Under the pieces are notes generated by a model. It did not search any database and was not told the DNA's origin. It was given only the letters and a program-made list of their open reading frames with translations. DNA of 64,000 bases, from the NCBI RefSeq assembly GCF_029227915.1, contig NC_079881.1:5702001-5766000 (forward strand), written 5' to 3'. This DNA comes from Hydractinia symbiolongicarpus. Lineage: Eukaryota > Cnidaria > Hydrozoa > Anthoathecata > Hydractiniidae. Shown one piece after another: positions 36,000 through 47,145 of the stretch (positions are counted from its first letter, which is position 1; every line of letters starts with the position of its first letter). The position numbers and the translations under genes were made by a program.

Positions 36000-37005
36000 T
36001 CACAACACAATCTTTGGCAAAAAAAGTAGCTGGCTAACTTCACTTCAAATGGGATTTGTGATTTCAAAATGTGGGTTTTAGACCGGCAAAATAATCAGAA
36101 AGCAAAGCAGATACGTCAATATCTCTTCCAGATCAGTGTCTCTAAATTTGGGGCAATAAAGGGAGAGGTAAACTTGGGTAAAACTTCTTGTTGTGGTAAC
36201 TATGGGCGTTGCTAAGGAACGTTTTTGCTATAAACGAGTTTCTAAAGCCTCAAAAAGCACAAAAAGTATCAGTTTATCATTATTATTGATTGGTAATGGC
36301 AAGTAGACATATTATATAGTCAGATTCCAAAAAAAAAAAATTGTAATTTTTAGCGTTTTAAGGTATTTTTTATAGCCCTACCACCACGTACAAAATGTTT
36401 TTCAGAAATATCTGACAGGAAAACAATTTCACAGTGTAAATAACACACCTCTTTCCGATAGAGTGTTTGTCTCCAGTGCGGAAGGTGGTGGATTTAATCC
36501 CCGACTGAGACATGCCAGAGTCTATAGAAGTGTCGCTTGATCTTTTCTGCTTAACGTTCAGCAAAAGAATAAGATTAGGAGGTTGTCTAGTTAACAGGTT
36601 ATTGTTCTTACACAACTTTTGTAGGTAAAATGAAAGTTGTAAATGCACTAGGATTCCCTTCGCAGGACTGTAATTGATAACAGTACCATTGGGAACTGGA
36701 GAGGCTATTCCGGGTGGTAATAATAATAATTTGGTACCGTTGAGTAGCCCAATTCATCCTCTTTCTAAAATAGGAGTACTGTTTATGACAACTTAGAATT
36801 TGATTTTGTAGTCCGGATATTTTCGGGGCCCGTGCTTTAAGAGTTAACGAAGGATCGGGCAAGAATTCAGAGTGCTCGAAACGAGTTAGTTGGACGAAGT
36901 TTCAACCTAACATCAAGTTTATTCTCAATCTTTCAATATCGCAGTTATCTAATCAGAAGGGTGTTTTGTTTTATACAATATTCTCCTCAATTAACGAACA
37001 CTTAA
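36000..37005. other. Non-coding, repeat-like stretch
   Basis: No gene supported. A TATGGGCGTTGCTA motif at about 36,204 recurs inside the MITE at about 37,820, and the short dispersed repeat (36,366-36,385) lies here. Confidence 0.35.
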
Positions 37006-38002
37006 TTAAGGTGGTACCCCTAGAAAAAAACTATATCGCAGAGGATTGTCTTTTCTGAAGATACTTGATGAGGATATCATAATATGTGACAGTACGACAA
37101 AATTAAGTCAAAAATTTCATTGGTTGGTTGCCATGGTTACCCGTTGCTGGGAAAAGTATAGGCAAAATATGACATTTTGCTGCTCGAGGCCTAACCAAAT
37201 AACTGAATAACATGCTTTATTTCAAGCGACTTTTTGGCCGCGTATGTTCCTCAAGGGTCACGTGTATGGATTGAGTGAAGCGCATTTTCGCAAGGCTGAC
37301 TCGTCTTACAGAGAACTGATGCGGTATTTTTTGGACGAAAGAAAAGCTAAAACAGGGCGAAACAGGCAATATTTCGATAAAATAACTGAAAGACAAAACT
37401 TCGATTTAAAAATCGGTTTCATTTAAACACTAGGTGGCACTAATGCCTGCAATGACAGAAGAAATTGTAATGCGTGTGTGCTTCGATCTTGAGAATTCTT
37501 GTTTCGCGTGGATTCCGAACTTAAACGGCAAAAAACTTGTTTAAAGATTATTTTATGGACATTCTTGACTTGTGGATCGGCAAGGTGTACGGCAGCACTA
37601 TTTTGATCTTAAGTCGAATTGATGACGAGTAAACTCTGACGAGTTCACTTCGCAGGGTGCATCGTTAAGACAGCTTTCTGACTGCATGTGTAACACCTCA
37701 TTTAATATTCAGAACTGTCATATATTGCCTTAGAAGGCCCCAAAGTATCATCGAGCTATTGCAAAGAATTAAACATAGACGGAGGGCCAAAAAGCTGTCT
37801 AAAAATGTGAAAATGGTTGCTATGGGCGTTGCTATGCAGTTATATTTGCGGTTGGTTGGAAAAAGTGCCAGAATGCGCAATAAAAACCTAAATTTGTCAT
37901 AAGCACTACTTGCCGCGGTATTCTAAGATGAATTTGCCGTCAGAAAACAGGTAAAAGACAATTCTTGAAATTTAGACATTTTTTCTAGGGGAACCACCTT
38001 AA
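37006..38002. mobile_element. Kolobok-like MITE (989 bp) at a TTAA site
   Basis: Element 37,010-37,998 starts GGTGGTACCCCTAGAAAAAA and ends TTTTTTCTAGGGGAACCACC, imperfect inverted repeats of about 20 bp. TTAA flanks it at 37,006-37,009 and 37,999-38,002. TTAA duplication plus a GG start fits Kolobok better than piggyBac. Its longest frame (60 codons) shows no transposase motif. Confidence 0.7.
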
Positions 38003-38149
38003 CGGACCCTAATTAGCGGACAATTTTCAACTTTTTTTTTCCGCTTGCTTTTTTGAGCCAATCAAAATTCGTTATTTAATTTTAAATTATAAACAACGTG
38101 AGGAGAAAAAACAGCTGCGGTTGAGAAAAAAACAAAATGGCTGACCCGA

Positions 38150-38345
38150 TAGCTTTATGCAATTGTAAATTGAGATCTCTAGTTGCCAAATAGTGCAAAG
38201 TGATGCAGAGACGTAGTCAGCAGGCGTAGTCGTGGCACGCCTGGTCCCGGATTTAAAAATAAATGAAGATACCCAGGACAGCAAGAGTTCAAATTTCTCT
38301 GGACACATTCTTAAATTTCTGTAAAAATAATCGTGGTCAAACAAA
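38150..38345 (-). pseudogene. PIF/Harbinger nuclease N-terminal fragment (minus)
   Basis: The conceptual protein begins with a Tyr-Phe-x3-Leu-Arg-Met-x-Pro-x2-Phe-Glu-x-Leu-Leu pattern followed by a basic Thr-Arg-Arg-Ala-Thr segment. This is the N-terminal helical part of PIF/Harbinger nucleases. A frameshift then spoils the expected Leu-Arg-Tyr-Leu-Ala motif. The catalytic domain is absent. Confidence 0.55.
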
Positions 38346-38865
38346 TATAGATCTCGAACTAAATGCTGGAATTCACCCTTCTCTTCTCTGTCTTTAAAAA
38401 TTTGTCGTACCCAAAATCGCTTTTTCCTTTCTTCCTTCTCTTTTTTTTGTTTCTACGCCGGTGCAACAACATTAACAGTAAGTTTGCTTGCAAAGTTAGT
38501 AACTTGTTAACTCTTGCCATCTTTGTTTATATTCTAGTTTTTGGCGCGCATTTTATAAGCGCTTTTTATGCGTGCTTTTTATATGCGCACACAATGGAAA
38601 TGATATGATTTTGTCCGCCAATTTCGCTCCGTCCGCTACGCTTGCACAAAGATCGCTAAATGGAAACCCTGCTTTAGACGCTCATTACGCGCTACTTAAA
38701 CGCCTGTTAGAGATCGATTTTAAAATCAAAATTTATACGCCTGCTTTCTGCCTCGTCTAATTTAATTAAATTAAATCCAGCAAATGTTTGACACAGCAAA
38801 TGAGTTAAACGCCGAATTTAATGTTTTAGCATGTCTGATTCAATTCTTCATTTTTCGCTTTTAGC

Positions 38866-39230
38866 CTTCCCGTCGTAAGAACAAAAATTTAAGAAAGAAA
38901 TGTGGTAAAATTTTTGCTCCCAAAGTATTTTATGCGTTAAAGAAAAAGTCACATATTGCGACTGCAAATCTTACGATATCTGAAAGTACAGCGGAGAGAC
39001 CAACAGTAACAAATAACGATTTTTAGGCTCTCATCCAACAGTGCATAAATAATTATCATAAACTAATGGATAGCGAAACAAGAACACGTATACGTTCTTG
39101 CAGGAAATTTATGCGGGATGAAGGTTGGTGGAAAACGGTAAATATTTCACATATCGAGGAAAGATTCAATTAAACATCCAAAGTTCCCAGACAAACTTGT
39201 AACTATATATTGGGGTAAATACGGCCAGCA
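38866..39230 (+). pseudogene. PIF/Harbinger-like fragment (plus)
   Basis: One frame reads a Lys/Arg-rich start, a TAG at about 39,025-39,027, then FMRDEGWWKTV, EERFN, a stop, and KVPRQTCNYILG. This order resembles the beginning of Harbinger nucleases (a Gly-Trp-Trp helix, then Phe-Arg-Val-Ser-Arg-x-Thr-Phe). At least three stops interrupt it. It points away from the minus-strand fragment at 38,150 and may be a second insertion. Confidence 0.45.
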
Positions 39231-39239
39231 ATTTTTTGT

Positions 39240-42200
39240 TCTAGTTTAAAAAACTTATCTATCTTCATCATCAATGTTTGTTTCCACTTATTTTCTTTAT
39301 TTGTTGTTTTAATTGTTTTTCTTTAAGTTTTTTTTGTTTTTTGGGGGTTTTTCAGCTTCTATGTTTTCTTTCTATTTTTCCGCCGAAACTTTTTTGGGAT
39401 TAATGTATCGTAATGTAGCCATTAAATTATCGATTCATTCCAGCTTTTGACGCACATCTCAATCTTTCTTTGCAATAAAATATTTTTTTTAAAACATCGT
39501 CAAAAACAAAAAAATAACAAGCACCCATGTTATTTACTCTTTTTTACACAGCTATCAAGAAAATATACAAGCAAAAAATAATTATTCGGGAAAAAAATTC
39601 TCGTTGTACAATTCAATGGATACAAACACAAAAAACGTTTAAAATGAGTCTCTCTTTTCACATCCCCCTATTAAATATAGTCGACCATTATTAGCAGCCC
39701 ACACTGTCCTTCAATTGCAGCTCCTGTTGTCACTCTCTCGCTACTAACTGACGTTTTGTCGTGCAATTCAATCTCATTTGGTTGAACATGGATAACTTAG
39801 TATCAGCTATTACAACAGTATCACAAAACCAACATTTCTCGCTTGAAAATTACAATCAATTCAGAAGCAAGAACCACAAGCATGGTACCCTACAACCAAC
39901 TTGCTGATATTACCATTTCTCCATCAACTTCGGGATGCAAGTACGCCATCTTTAATAAATATGATAAACATTTAGATATTATGTCTAGTTGTGTATGCAC
40001 AGGTGAAACTGACGAAGTTTGTTCAAATAGGATGTCGATATCGTCTTCAGTAAAGTGGACTAACAGGTTACTCGATCTCACACAACATCGTTTGAATCTC
40101 TTCGAATATATAACTTCCTAAGAATATCTGGTAACGATGTTTTAACGACTTTCACCAATATCTTGTAAAAACTACACCACCATGGAGCAGCAGATACGAA
40201 CAGAGAGCATAACTCTCCTCACTTTAATCAATTTAAACAAAGTTGTAACTCACGATGATATGTGGACGCCCTTTTCGCGAAATACAACGTTTTGAAGGAC
40301 GAATAAACGCGAGAAATTGTATGATTGTGTAACCAAGTCGAGATGAACTGCTTGACTGTAAGCACATGCTAGTAGCAAAATATAGAGCTTAGAGCTGTTT
40401 ATATTATATAGTTCCTACGAATATAAAGGTCCTGTGTGATCCAATCCAACGATTTAAAACATATCTGACAAGTTATTCAATTGGAATCATGATAAGTCAG
40501 CCATTGGGGAGGTAATAAAGTCTTCCATTTTAACGTTGGCAAACAATATATGTCCATAGAATCTCTTTCGCTGTCTTCTGTTTTAAATACAAATCTTCTT
40601 TTGTATCTTTCGCAATGTTTCGCAATGTTTCGCAACGTTTCTATTATATGATATCTTCTAACCAATTTTGTGAAGAAACTTTACCACTGCGAAGGAGAAC
40701 ACCATAAACTCTAAATCTTTCCTGAAGCGTGATAGCTAAAATTATTATTTTCTGTAAATAGTTTAACGATCATTTTCATTTCTTGAATCTCTTACAATGT
40801 TGTATATGTTAGATCCATTTGAAGCACGCGTCAGCATTATTCTCCGATTGTTAAAGTCTGTTTAATTGTTTGAGAGATTTAGGTATGCTGTCCAATGTTT
40901 ATTTTTCGTAAGTCTTCCAAAAATCGAAATCAGTAGCTAGCTGTAAGCAGTTTCTTTTATGAATTATACCTTCTAAGATCAATGACACTACATAGATTAA
41001 ATGCGCATGACAGTGACCCAACGTTTTCTGTAGTAACCAAGTATAGCATACTCAATCGCACAATTTAGAATCTCATCTCCCACCCTGGATAACCCTTCAT
41101 TGTTTTGGACTCTACTATGCGTCAACAAATTTTAGTTCTTCCGGCATTATGATTTTTAGTCCTAACTTTAGAAGAACGTGAAAATTTTAGACATTTACAC
41201 CTGGGAAACAATATCTTAATGTCAAATGTTGTTAAATTCATAGGATTAATCCCACATAGTAATAGTTAACGTTTTAATGAAGCATTTTATTAATTATAGG
41301 TGCTACAAAACTTTTGTCTCGACTGACGTCACTACATGTAAGCACAATATATAGAACAGTAAACTTGAGTCAAACTGTCACAAAATTCAAAGGTAGCAAC
41401 TCAACACACCTCATACACAGGTACTGTAGTGAACACTAACAACTATCTATAAGTTCTTTCTCAATAGGCTGTCATTAACTAGTCAATCACACTGTCATTT
41501 AAGAAGTACATGAGGAAATGTTTTAACCAGAGAGGTGACATGGGCGATAAACTATTTTAAGCACAATTAGTTCAGAAATGGCTAAACAAATACAGAAAAT
41601 ATTCTCATGTTCGGCCACGCTCAAAGAACCTGAAATCAGAAATTTTACATCATTTTAGAAAATCTAAAATAATTTGCATAAGTTTTAATATATTCGCACA
41701 TTCTACCAGCATAGGTTTGTACCGGTTAAATTCTCATAAAAAGATTTCGTGGATCGTAAAAAAGTGGAAAAAAAAGAAATGTGCGCAGTAAATATAAGAA
41801 AGTAAGTCAAAATGATTTTTTGTTCTTAAATCTCTATTGTTTGAAACAAAACCTAAAATCCAAGCCTGATATTTTCAAACAACATTTTTTCATCAAAAAA
41901 TAAACGAGTCACTTGTATGAGGGCAAGACTTCACCCTCAAAGTAATAGGCGATTCCAAATAAGAGGCAATAGCCAACAATTTAGGCACTTTTAAATTGTT
42001 AATAAAATATAATGGGTATCCCAAGAAAAGAACGGAGGCGTTGTCTCTCCTCCTTAGAACTTCGGCCCGGATCTTCTATTACGGATTGTCTGTTCGTGCA
42101 AAACTAGGTTAAAGAGATTCAACTACTAAAAAACAGTATCATTCGCAAAAAAAAAAATAGCAAACCGTGTCAAAATTAAACAGCTTAATACATCGGTTGA

Positions 42201-42400
42201 AAACATCGATGAAATGGAAAGGTTGAGTGGTCAGATGAAAGTTTTTGAGGAGACAAAAGAAGATCTTTTTATCAATAGTTTTATACCGAGACTTTAAAAT
42301 TGCCTGAGACTTAAGTAACCACGCAAGTACCGCGCAGCGGCAAAATTAACGGATAGCACATCTGAGGAAGGATTCTGAGAGATATGTAATTAATATGTAG
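39240..42400. other. Non-coding stretch
   Basis: AT-rich, no recognised gene. A 92-codon frame at 39,843-40,121 has no motif and overlaps another open frame, so I do not call it. No terminal repeat of the viral block to the right could be identified. Confidence 0.4.
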
Positions 42401-42425
42401 GTGGTGCCGCAGCGGGGGGCGCCGG

Positions 42426-42435
42426 TATATATAAG
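42426..42435 (+). promoter_or_regulatory. TATA-box-like element before the parvovirus-like ORFs
   Basis: TATATATAAG sits in a GC-richer patch (GCAGCGGGGGGCGCCGG) unlike its surroundings, about 0.5 kb upstream of the first replication ORF. Parvoviruses usually have such a TATA promoter near the genome end. Function in the present genome is unproven. Confidence 0.4.
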
Positions 42436-42942
42436 AGGTATGCGTACTACTCAAATGTTGATGCACATAGTGAGAGAGAGTTTATTTTGTTCCCATTTAT
42501 GCGATGGCGCGATGGGGAGGTTAATATGTCAAAGAATGTTTTTTATTAAAAATCATTATAGTATTTTTAATATCAACAATTCCAAAATCTGTCATGAAAA
42601 CCTCAAGAAAGAATTACATAAAATTGTGAAAGTAAAAAATGGAAAAAGATTAGGAAACTAAAAATAAGCTCACTAAAAATAATGTACACAAAATTACATG
42701 GCTTAGATTCTCAATGATGTTTATAATTCTGCAAGAAAGTTCTGACGTTTATATCTTTCTTGGAGGTTGTTTCAAAACAATTAATTTCAGAGCTGTCACG
42801 TTGAAAATATTTCAAAACTTCAAAAATTTTATATAAATATTATAAAAAGAGTGTTCACAATAAACTATCGATATTGGTAGAAAAAGGTATCAACAATTTC
42901 CTTAGGTAAATTTGATTTTTAAGTTGCTAGAAATCAAACTAA

Positions 42943-43506
42943 AAATTTTTTGGTGGATGTACATTTGTATTGAGTCATGCAGTCTTCTCAGGAGGGAAAT
43001 ACCACGACAGTGAAGGAGAATGTTTCGATCCAGAAAACTACGAAAAAGACCTCAGAGAACTTGTTAGAGCGTTCGGAAAAGCTGGAGAAATCCTCTTCCA
43101 CTCGGGATGCAAAAACAAAAGCAAGTTCCATGCTCATGCAATCATCTCCTGGCGATCAGATGAACAAGGTAAGCGACTTATCGATAGAAGAGTCATCAAT
43201 CGGGCCTTCTTTAATCGACTTGGAACAGCAAATTGCCAAGGTTGTCGACAAATTCAGAAAACAGGCAACTCAAATAAATGTAAAACCTGTGAGTGTGAAA
43301 TCTACCAAATTATGGTCAAAAATCGGGAACACCTCGACAATCTCAGAGCCTACCTTAAACGAAGACAAGCAGAAAAAGAGCAACGAGACTTTGACCAAGA
43401 AGAGAATTCACAAAGAAAATGCACAAAAAGACACAGAAATCCCGAAGAAGAAGAGAAATGTAACACCTGTTACAAAAAAAGATGCACCGATGAACTACTC
43501 CAATAG
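42943..43506 (+). CDS. Endogenous parvovirus-like nickase-domain ORF
   Basis: The frame is open from 42,943 without an early ATG; the first usable start is unclear. It contains a FHAHAIISW segment, which fits the HUH metal-binding motif of rolling-circle initiator proteins. About 70 residues later it has AYLKRR, which could hold the nicking tyrosine. Cys-rich stretches follow and it ends at 43,506. In parvoviruses the nickase domain heads NS1, in front of a helicase; here the helicase lies in another frame at 44,010. It overlaps almost wholly with the next ORF. The gene may be split by a frameshift or joined by splicing; I cannot tell which. Confidence 0.5.
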   Translation, partial: KFFGGCTFVLSHAVFSGGKYHDSEGECFDPENYEKDLRELVRAFGKAGEILFHSGCKNKSKFHAHAIISWRSDEQGKRLIDRRVINRAFFNRLGTANCQGCRQIQKTGNSNKCKTCECEIYQIMVKNREHLDNLRAYLKRRQAEKEQRDFDQEENSQRKCTKRHRNPEEEEKCNTCYKKRCTDELLQ

Positions 43507-43993
43507 AATCTTGGATGAAGACGAATTACGTGAAGCTTATGCTGAAGAACAACGAATTTTGCATGAATATGAAGAAGACGAATACATGGCAACATTGGGA
43601 GAACAACGAGAATTCAAAAAGAGAAACGATAAAGCAAGTGCATTGTGGTTAAAATTGCAACGTGATTATGATGTTAAACAAACAGCAGAAGATAATGATG
43701 TCTACAAATCTATGGACGGACGATGGATCTGCGAACATTGTAAAGGACGATGTAATATTCAAGGATTGCATTGGGATATGGACGCACAAGACTTCAAAAG
43801 AAAGTTATGCTGCACTGAAGACAATAAAGATGATGAAGATGAACCAGAAAGACGACAAACACTAACGATTGTAAACGAGATGAGACATGAAGACGATGAA
43901 TTGGTGGAACGAGACGGTATATTTAATTATGATTATAGTCCTGAGCTCATTTATATAATACGAGGCTTTGTACAACATATTTTAAAAAACTGA
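42977..43993 (+). CDS. Overlapping parvovirus-like second ORF, 338 aa
   Basis: A long uninterrupted frame in a different register from the nickase ORF. The first half is Ser/Thr/Lys-rich and low in hydrophobics. The second half is highly charged, with a Trp-Ile-Cys-x2-Cys...Cys-Cys segment that may bind a metal. No homologue was recognised. Densoviruses use such overlapping frames for accessory NS2/NS3-type proteins, and that is the natural guess. A full-length overlapping frame without stops in AT-rich DNA argues for past selection on both frames. Confidence 0.5.
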   Translation: MQSSQEGNTTTVKENVSIQKTTKKTSENLLERSEKLEKSSSTRDAKTKASSMLMQSSPGDQMNKVSDLSIEESSIGPSLIDLEQQIAKVVDKFRKQATQINVKPVSVKSTKLWSKIGNTSTISEPTLNEDKQKKSNETLTKKRIHKENAQKDTEIPKKKRNVTPVTKKDAPMNYSNRILDEDELREAYAEEQRILHEYEEDEYMATLGEQREFKKRNDKASALWLKLQRDYDVKQTAEDNDVYKSMDGRWICEHCKGRCNIQGLHWDMDAQDFKRKLCCTEDNKDDEDEPERRQTLTIVNEMRHEDDELVERDGIFNYDYSPELIYIIRGFVQHILKN

Positions 43994-44009
43994 AATATAT
44001 TTAGATTGG

Positions 44010-45026
44010 ATGAATTATGCTATATTTACTGCTCCCAGCGACAGCACTGGCGAACCTAATAAGAATATTGGATTTCAAACAGTACGACAACAATTAACTA
44101 CAATCTTAACTAACGAAGGAGTACGAAATGAAAAACACTTTCAAACAATACTTGCGACAAACGATAGACTTGTAAACGCCGTAACGAAAATGCAACCGGG
44201 AATCGTCGAAGCTCTGAAAAAACACATATATCAGATAAACAGACAAAAGGTAGAACAGTTAACGTACAAAGACGCGATTAACCGAATACCGGACTTTGAC
44301 TGTACATGTAAAAAGATTAAGATATGTGACGAATGTGTAACGGACGAAGACTTAATAATAGCTGCGGGAACCGTGTGTCAGTTCATAGACTCTGTTGCGA
44401 AGGAGAACGAGCTCGACTTTATGGAACTGATGGAATCCTTCTATACAGTGTTGGATGGCAAAGGTGGAAAAAAGAATACGCTGATATTCATTGGTTCTAG
44501 TGATAGTGGAAAAACAACGTTAATGGATCTACTATTAACACCGTACGAAGCCTATGAAATCGGTAACTTCAAAACACCGTTAAGAAACTCAAGTAATACA
44601 TTCTGGTTAGAGAATCTGCCGGGATCCGACATTTACAGATGTGAAGAGTGCTTGATGGAAACAGAGGATGTTATACAAATATTAAAAGCGTTGTTTGAAG
44701 GGAATGCTAATCTGGAATCTGACGTAAAATATAAAACACCTATACCGATACCGAAAAGACCAGTTGTGGTAACTATGAATGGAAGAACAACGGATGTGGT
44801 TATACATCACAGCAAAGAATTCAACGCAATAAACAACAGAGCAATGATAATAAAGATGAATATCCCGTTAACGATGAGGATTAAAGAAGGCAACATCGTA
44901 CTAATGAAGAAACATGGGAGGCATATCGCAAAGGTATTGTACGAAAAATACGGGAATTTCAACGCAGAAGAGAATGCAATTATAACTACATCATACTGTA
45001 ATAAGATTGTAAATTCTTTTCTTTAA
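44010..45026 (+). CDS. Endogenous parvovirus-like SF3 helicase (NS1 C-terminal part), 338 aa
   Basis: Intact frame with superfamily 3 helicase signs: a Walker A motif GSSDSGKT at residues 162-169, acidic Walker B-like DIYRCEEC at 207-214, and a beta strand PVVVTMNG at 251-258 matching motif C. This is the order of parvovirus NS1, where the ATPase unwinds DNA during rolling-hairpin replication in the nucleus. The N-terminal 150 residues include two Cys pairs. The ATG follows the previous ORF by 16 bases. It faces the capsid-like gene tail to tail, with only 28 bp between stop codons. SF3 helicases also occur in CRESS and bidna-type viruses; the facing capsid favours an ambisense densovirus. 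Confidence 0.75.
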   Translation: MNYAIFTAPSDSTGEPNKNIGFQTVRQQLTTILTNEGVRNEKHFQTILATNDRLVNAVTKMQPGIVEALKKHIYQINRQKVEQLTYKDAINRIPDFDCTCKKIKICDECVTDEDLIIAAGTVCQFIDSVAKENELDFMELMESFYTVLDGKGGKKNTLIFIGSSDSGKTTLMDLLLTPYEAYEIGNFKTPLRNSSNTFWLENLPGSDIYRCEECLMETEDVIQILKALFEGNANLESDVKYKTPIPIPKRPVVVTMNGRTTDVVIHHSKEFNAINNRAMIIKMNIPLTMRIKEGNIVLMKKHGRHIAKVLYEKYGNFNAEENAIITTSYCNKIVNSFL

Positions 45027-45054
45027 AGAAATATATACAAAAATCTTTAATGTC

Positions 45055-46179
45055 TTAGTCTGTATCGTCAACATCTACTTGTTCTTCTTCTTCGGGAACA
45101 TCATCTTGGGTATCACCAAGTATAACACTGGTTGTAGTGTAAATATAAGGATTGTAAACAGCAAAAGGGCGAAACTGGGCGGTCTGACGACGATCTGAAC
45201 CGAGTTGATTGATAACGAGTTTATCGCCGGATGTGTAGTAAACGGCTTCTTCGCCGAACATAATCGGGGGTTGCTGATTAGTACGGCCAACTTCACAAGG
45301 CCACCAATTATCCGAATTATTTGAATGAAACATGTGATTCTTAAGAATCTCGATAGTATGCGTAACTTGAATCTCGCCATAAATTCGGTACGGTTGAACA
45401 CTATCACCTTTCATAAATCGGCTAAACGTGAATAAAATCGGCTTCATAGGATTAACATCGTAAACTGGTACAGGATTCAAACCATCAAAAACTTTACAAC
45501 TATTTCCCCAGTCAGTGTGGATTGTAGTCAAATCTTTATAAGACATACAATTACCAACTTTATCAAACTTTTTGTGGTCCTTAGATAATAAGGATTGTAG
45601 TAAGCTGTTACTAGGTAACTTGTTAGTAATGCAAATAGGAGTAGCCCATTTCATGCCATCTAAACCAGTACCATGAAACGGAGGGTCAAGTAAACCACCA
45701 AGATAATCACAACGAATGATATTAGTAAAGGTATCAGTCTCTGGGGCAGTACCAAGCTTTTTACGGCAACAACGACCAAATTCTAATAAATCAGTACGAT
45801 GACGCCAATAATTAACAGATGGCTTGTAGTGAAAATCATATTGCTCTCCTTCTGTAATATTCTTACGTACCCAAACGTTAGTATCGTATTCAATGTCCTT
45901 AGACTTGGAACCACAAAAAGCTCTAACATTAGTAGTAGGCAAAGACTTAGTCTGGGCACCATGATGTTGATTTTCAACAAACTGTTCCCAAATCTGTAAT
46001 TGACCAGGGGTATCGATAACGGATGTGCGAGGACATAGCGCCTGACTCTGAATAATATACATCATATTTATATGTTTTAACTCGATGGGATAAAAAGCGT
46101 TAGCAGCAACAGGTATTTCAGCGTGGGCAACGAGATCTCTAAAATTAACCTCTGCTCCAACAAATCGCCAAAACGACAA
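45055..46179 (-). CDS. Endogenous densovirus-like capsid protein ORF, 5'-truncated
   Basis: A 374-codon minus-strand frame without stops. The product is rich in Trp, Tyr, Asn and Pro. A GEIQVTHTIEI strand lies near the C-terminus, and an acidic tail ends it; both suit a parvovirus jelly-roll capsid. Family recognition is by genome arrangement and general composition more than a diagnostic motif. The phospholipase A2 region of many parvovirus capsids is not present. The right end runs into Gypsy gag sequence, so the first residues of the frame are antisense to gag and the real N-terminal part is lost. Capsid-on-opposite-strand layout is that of ambisense densoviruses. Confidence 0.6.
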   Translation of the reverse strand: MSFWRFVGAEVNFRDLVAHAEIPVAANAFYPIELKHINMMYIIQSQALCPRTSVIDTPGQLQIWEQFVENQHHGAQTKSLPTTNVRAFCGSKSKDIEYDTNVWVRKNITEGEQYDFHYKPSVNYWRHRTDLLEFGRCCRKKLGTAPETDTFTNIIRCDYLGGLLDPPFHGTGLDGMKWATPICITNKLPSNSLLQSLLSKDHKKFDKVGNCMSYKDLTTIHTDWGNSCKVFDGLNPVPVYDVNPMKPILFTFSRFMKGDSVQPYRIYGEIQVTHTIEILKNHMFHSNNSDNWWPCEVGRTNQQPPIMFGEEAVYYTSGDKLVINQLGSDRRQTAQFRPFAVYNPYIYTTTSVILGDTQDDVPEEEEQVDVDDTD

Positions 46180-47139
46180 CGGTTGGAAGAAAGGCTGTTA
46201 ACGCGTTTAGATACGCTTCTCAAAGCTGCTAGACCAGCGCCCCAACAAACCGTAAATGCGGTTGATGCTATCGACCCGGTAGGCACCTCCCCAGAAATAG
46301 CGCGTCTGCGTGAGGAGGTAAAGAGGCTAAAGAAAGTTAGGATGGAACCTCCCTTCCCAACTCGTAACACCAACACCCGTACTACGGACGGACAACCGGT
46401 TTGCTACCAATGTGGACGAGTAGGTCACATGCAGCGGGTTTGTCCCGACAGGCGAGGATATCCTCCAAGAGGTAGCCCACCACAACGTTTCGGGAATTCT
46501 TATTTTGGAAACCATGGGAATTCGTCCCAATACCAACACCGTTATGAAGGGCCACCCTTTGAGCATAGTCAATTTCAGTCTATTCATAACAATGCAATGG
46601 TTCCATACGACAGTCGTGGGAACCAAACACAAGATTACGAACCTTACCCTCCACCACCACACCATAGATCGATTGAGAGAGAACCTAGGGAAGAAAGAAG
46701 GCTTCACCCACCTGCTACCCCACATGAACCGCATAGCTCGGACTACTATGCTAGGAGGTCCAACATTCCACAGAACCGTCAAACTAGACCCGTGAATCCT
46801 GATCCATTCTCCCAGGATCCTTTTATTCAGGGTAAAGTAAACGACATGGAGTCGCCTATGCTGATAGATTCGGGAGCATCTGCCACACTAATGGACTTGG
46901 ATTTTTATCGAAACAATGGCTTTCCACAATGGAAGGTCACTTGTTACGTGGGATCCGCGTTGATAAGTGCTAACGGATCTCCATTATCGGTTCACGGCGA
47001 CGTACTTGTCGACTTTAACCTGGGGGGATTACCCTGTACCCACAGTGTGACCTTGGTGGAAGACCTTAGCAATAGGGTCATTCTGGGCACGGATATTCTC
47101 AGGAAAATGGAGGCGAGGATTGACCTGGGACGATGGTAG
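46123..47139 (+). pseudogene. Gypsy gag-protease
   Basis: The frame opens at 46,081 after a stop. The first call is a GTG, so the true gag start is missing. A coiled region precedes a CCHC zinc knuckle (CYQCGRVGHMQRVC, residues 94-107) that binds RNA genome. A Pro/His/Arg-rich linker and an aspartic protease with LIDSGAS (about residue 247) and an ILGTDIL strand follow. The frame ends at 47,139, seven bases before the polymerase frame, so expression would need readthrough or frameshifting. N-terminal capsid-type gag is largely absent. Confidence 0.8.
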
Positions 47140-47145
47140 GTAGCA

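Noticed and set aside
39843-40121. 92-codon ORF as a gene
   Set aside because: No motif, no splice context, and another open frame covers the same bases.
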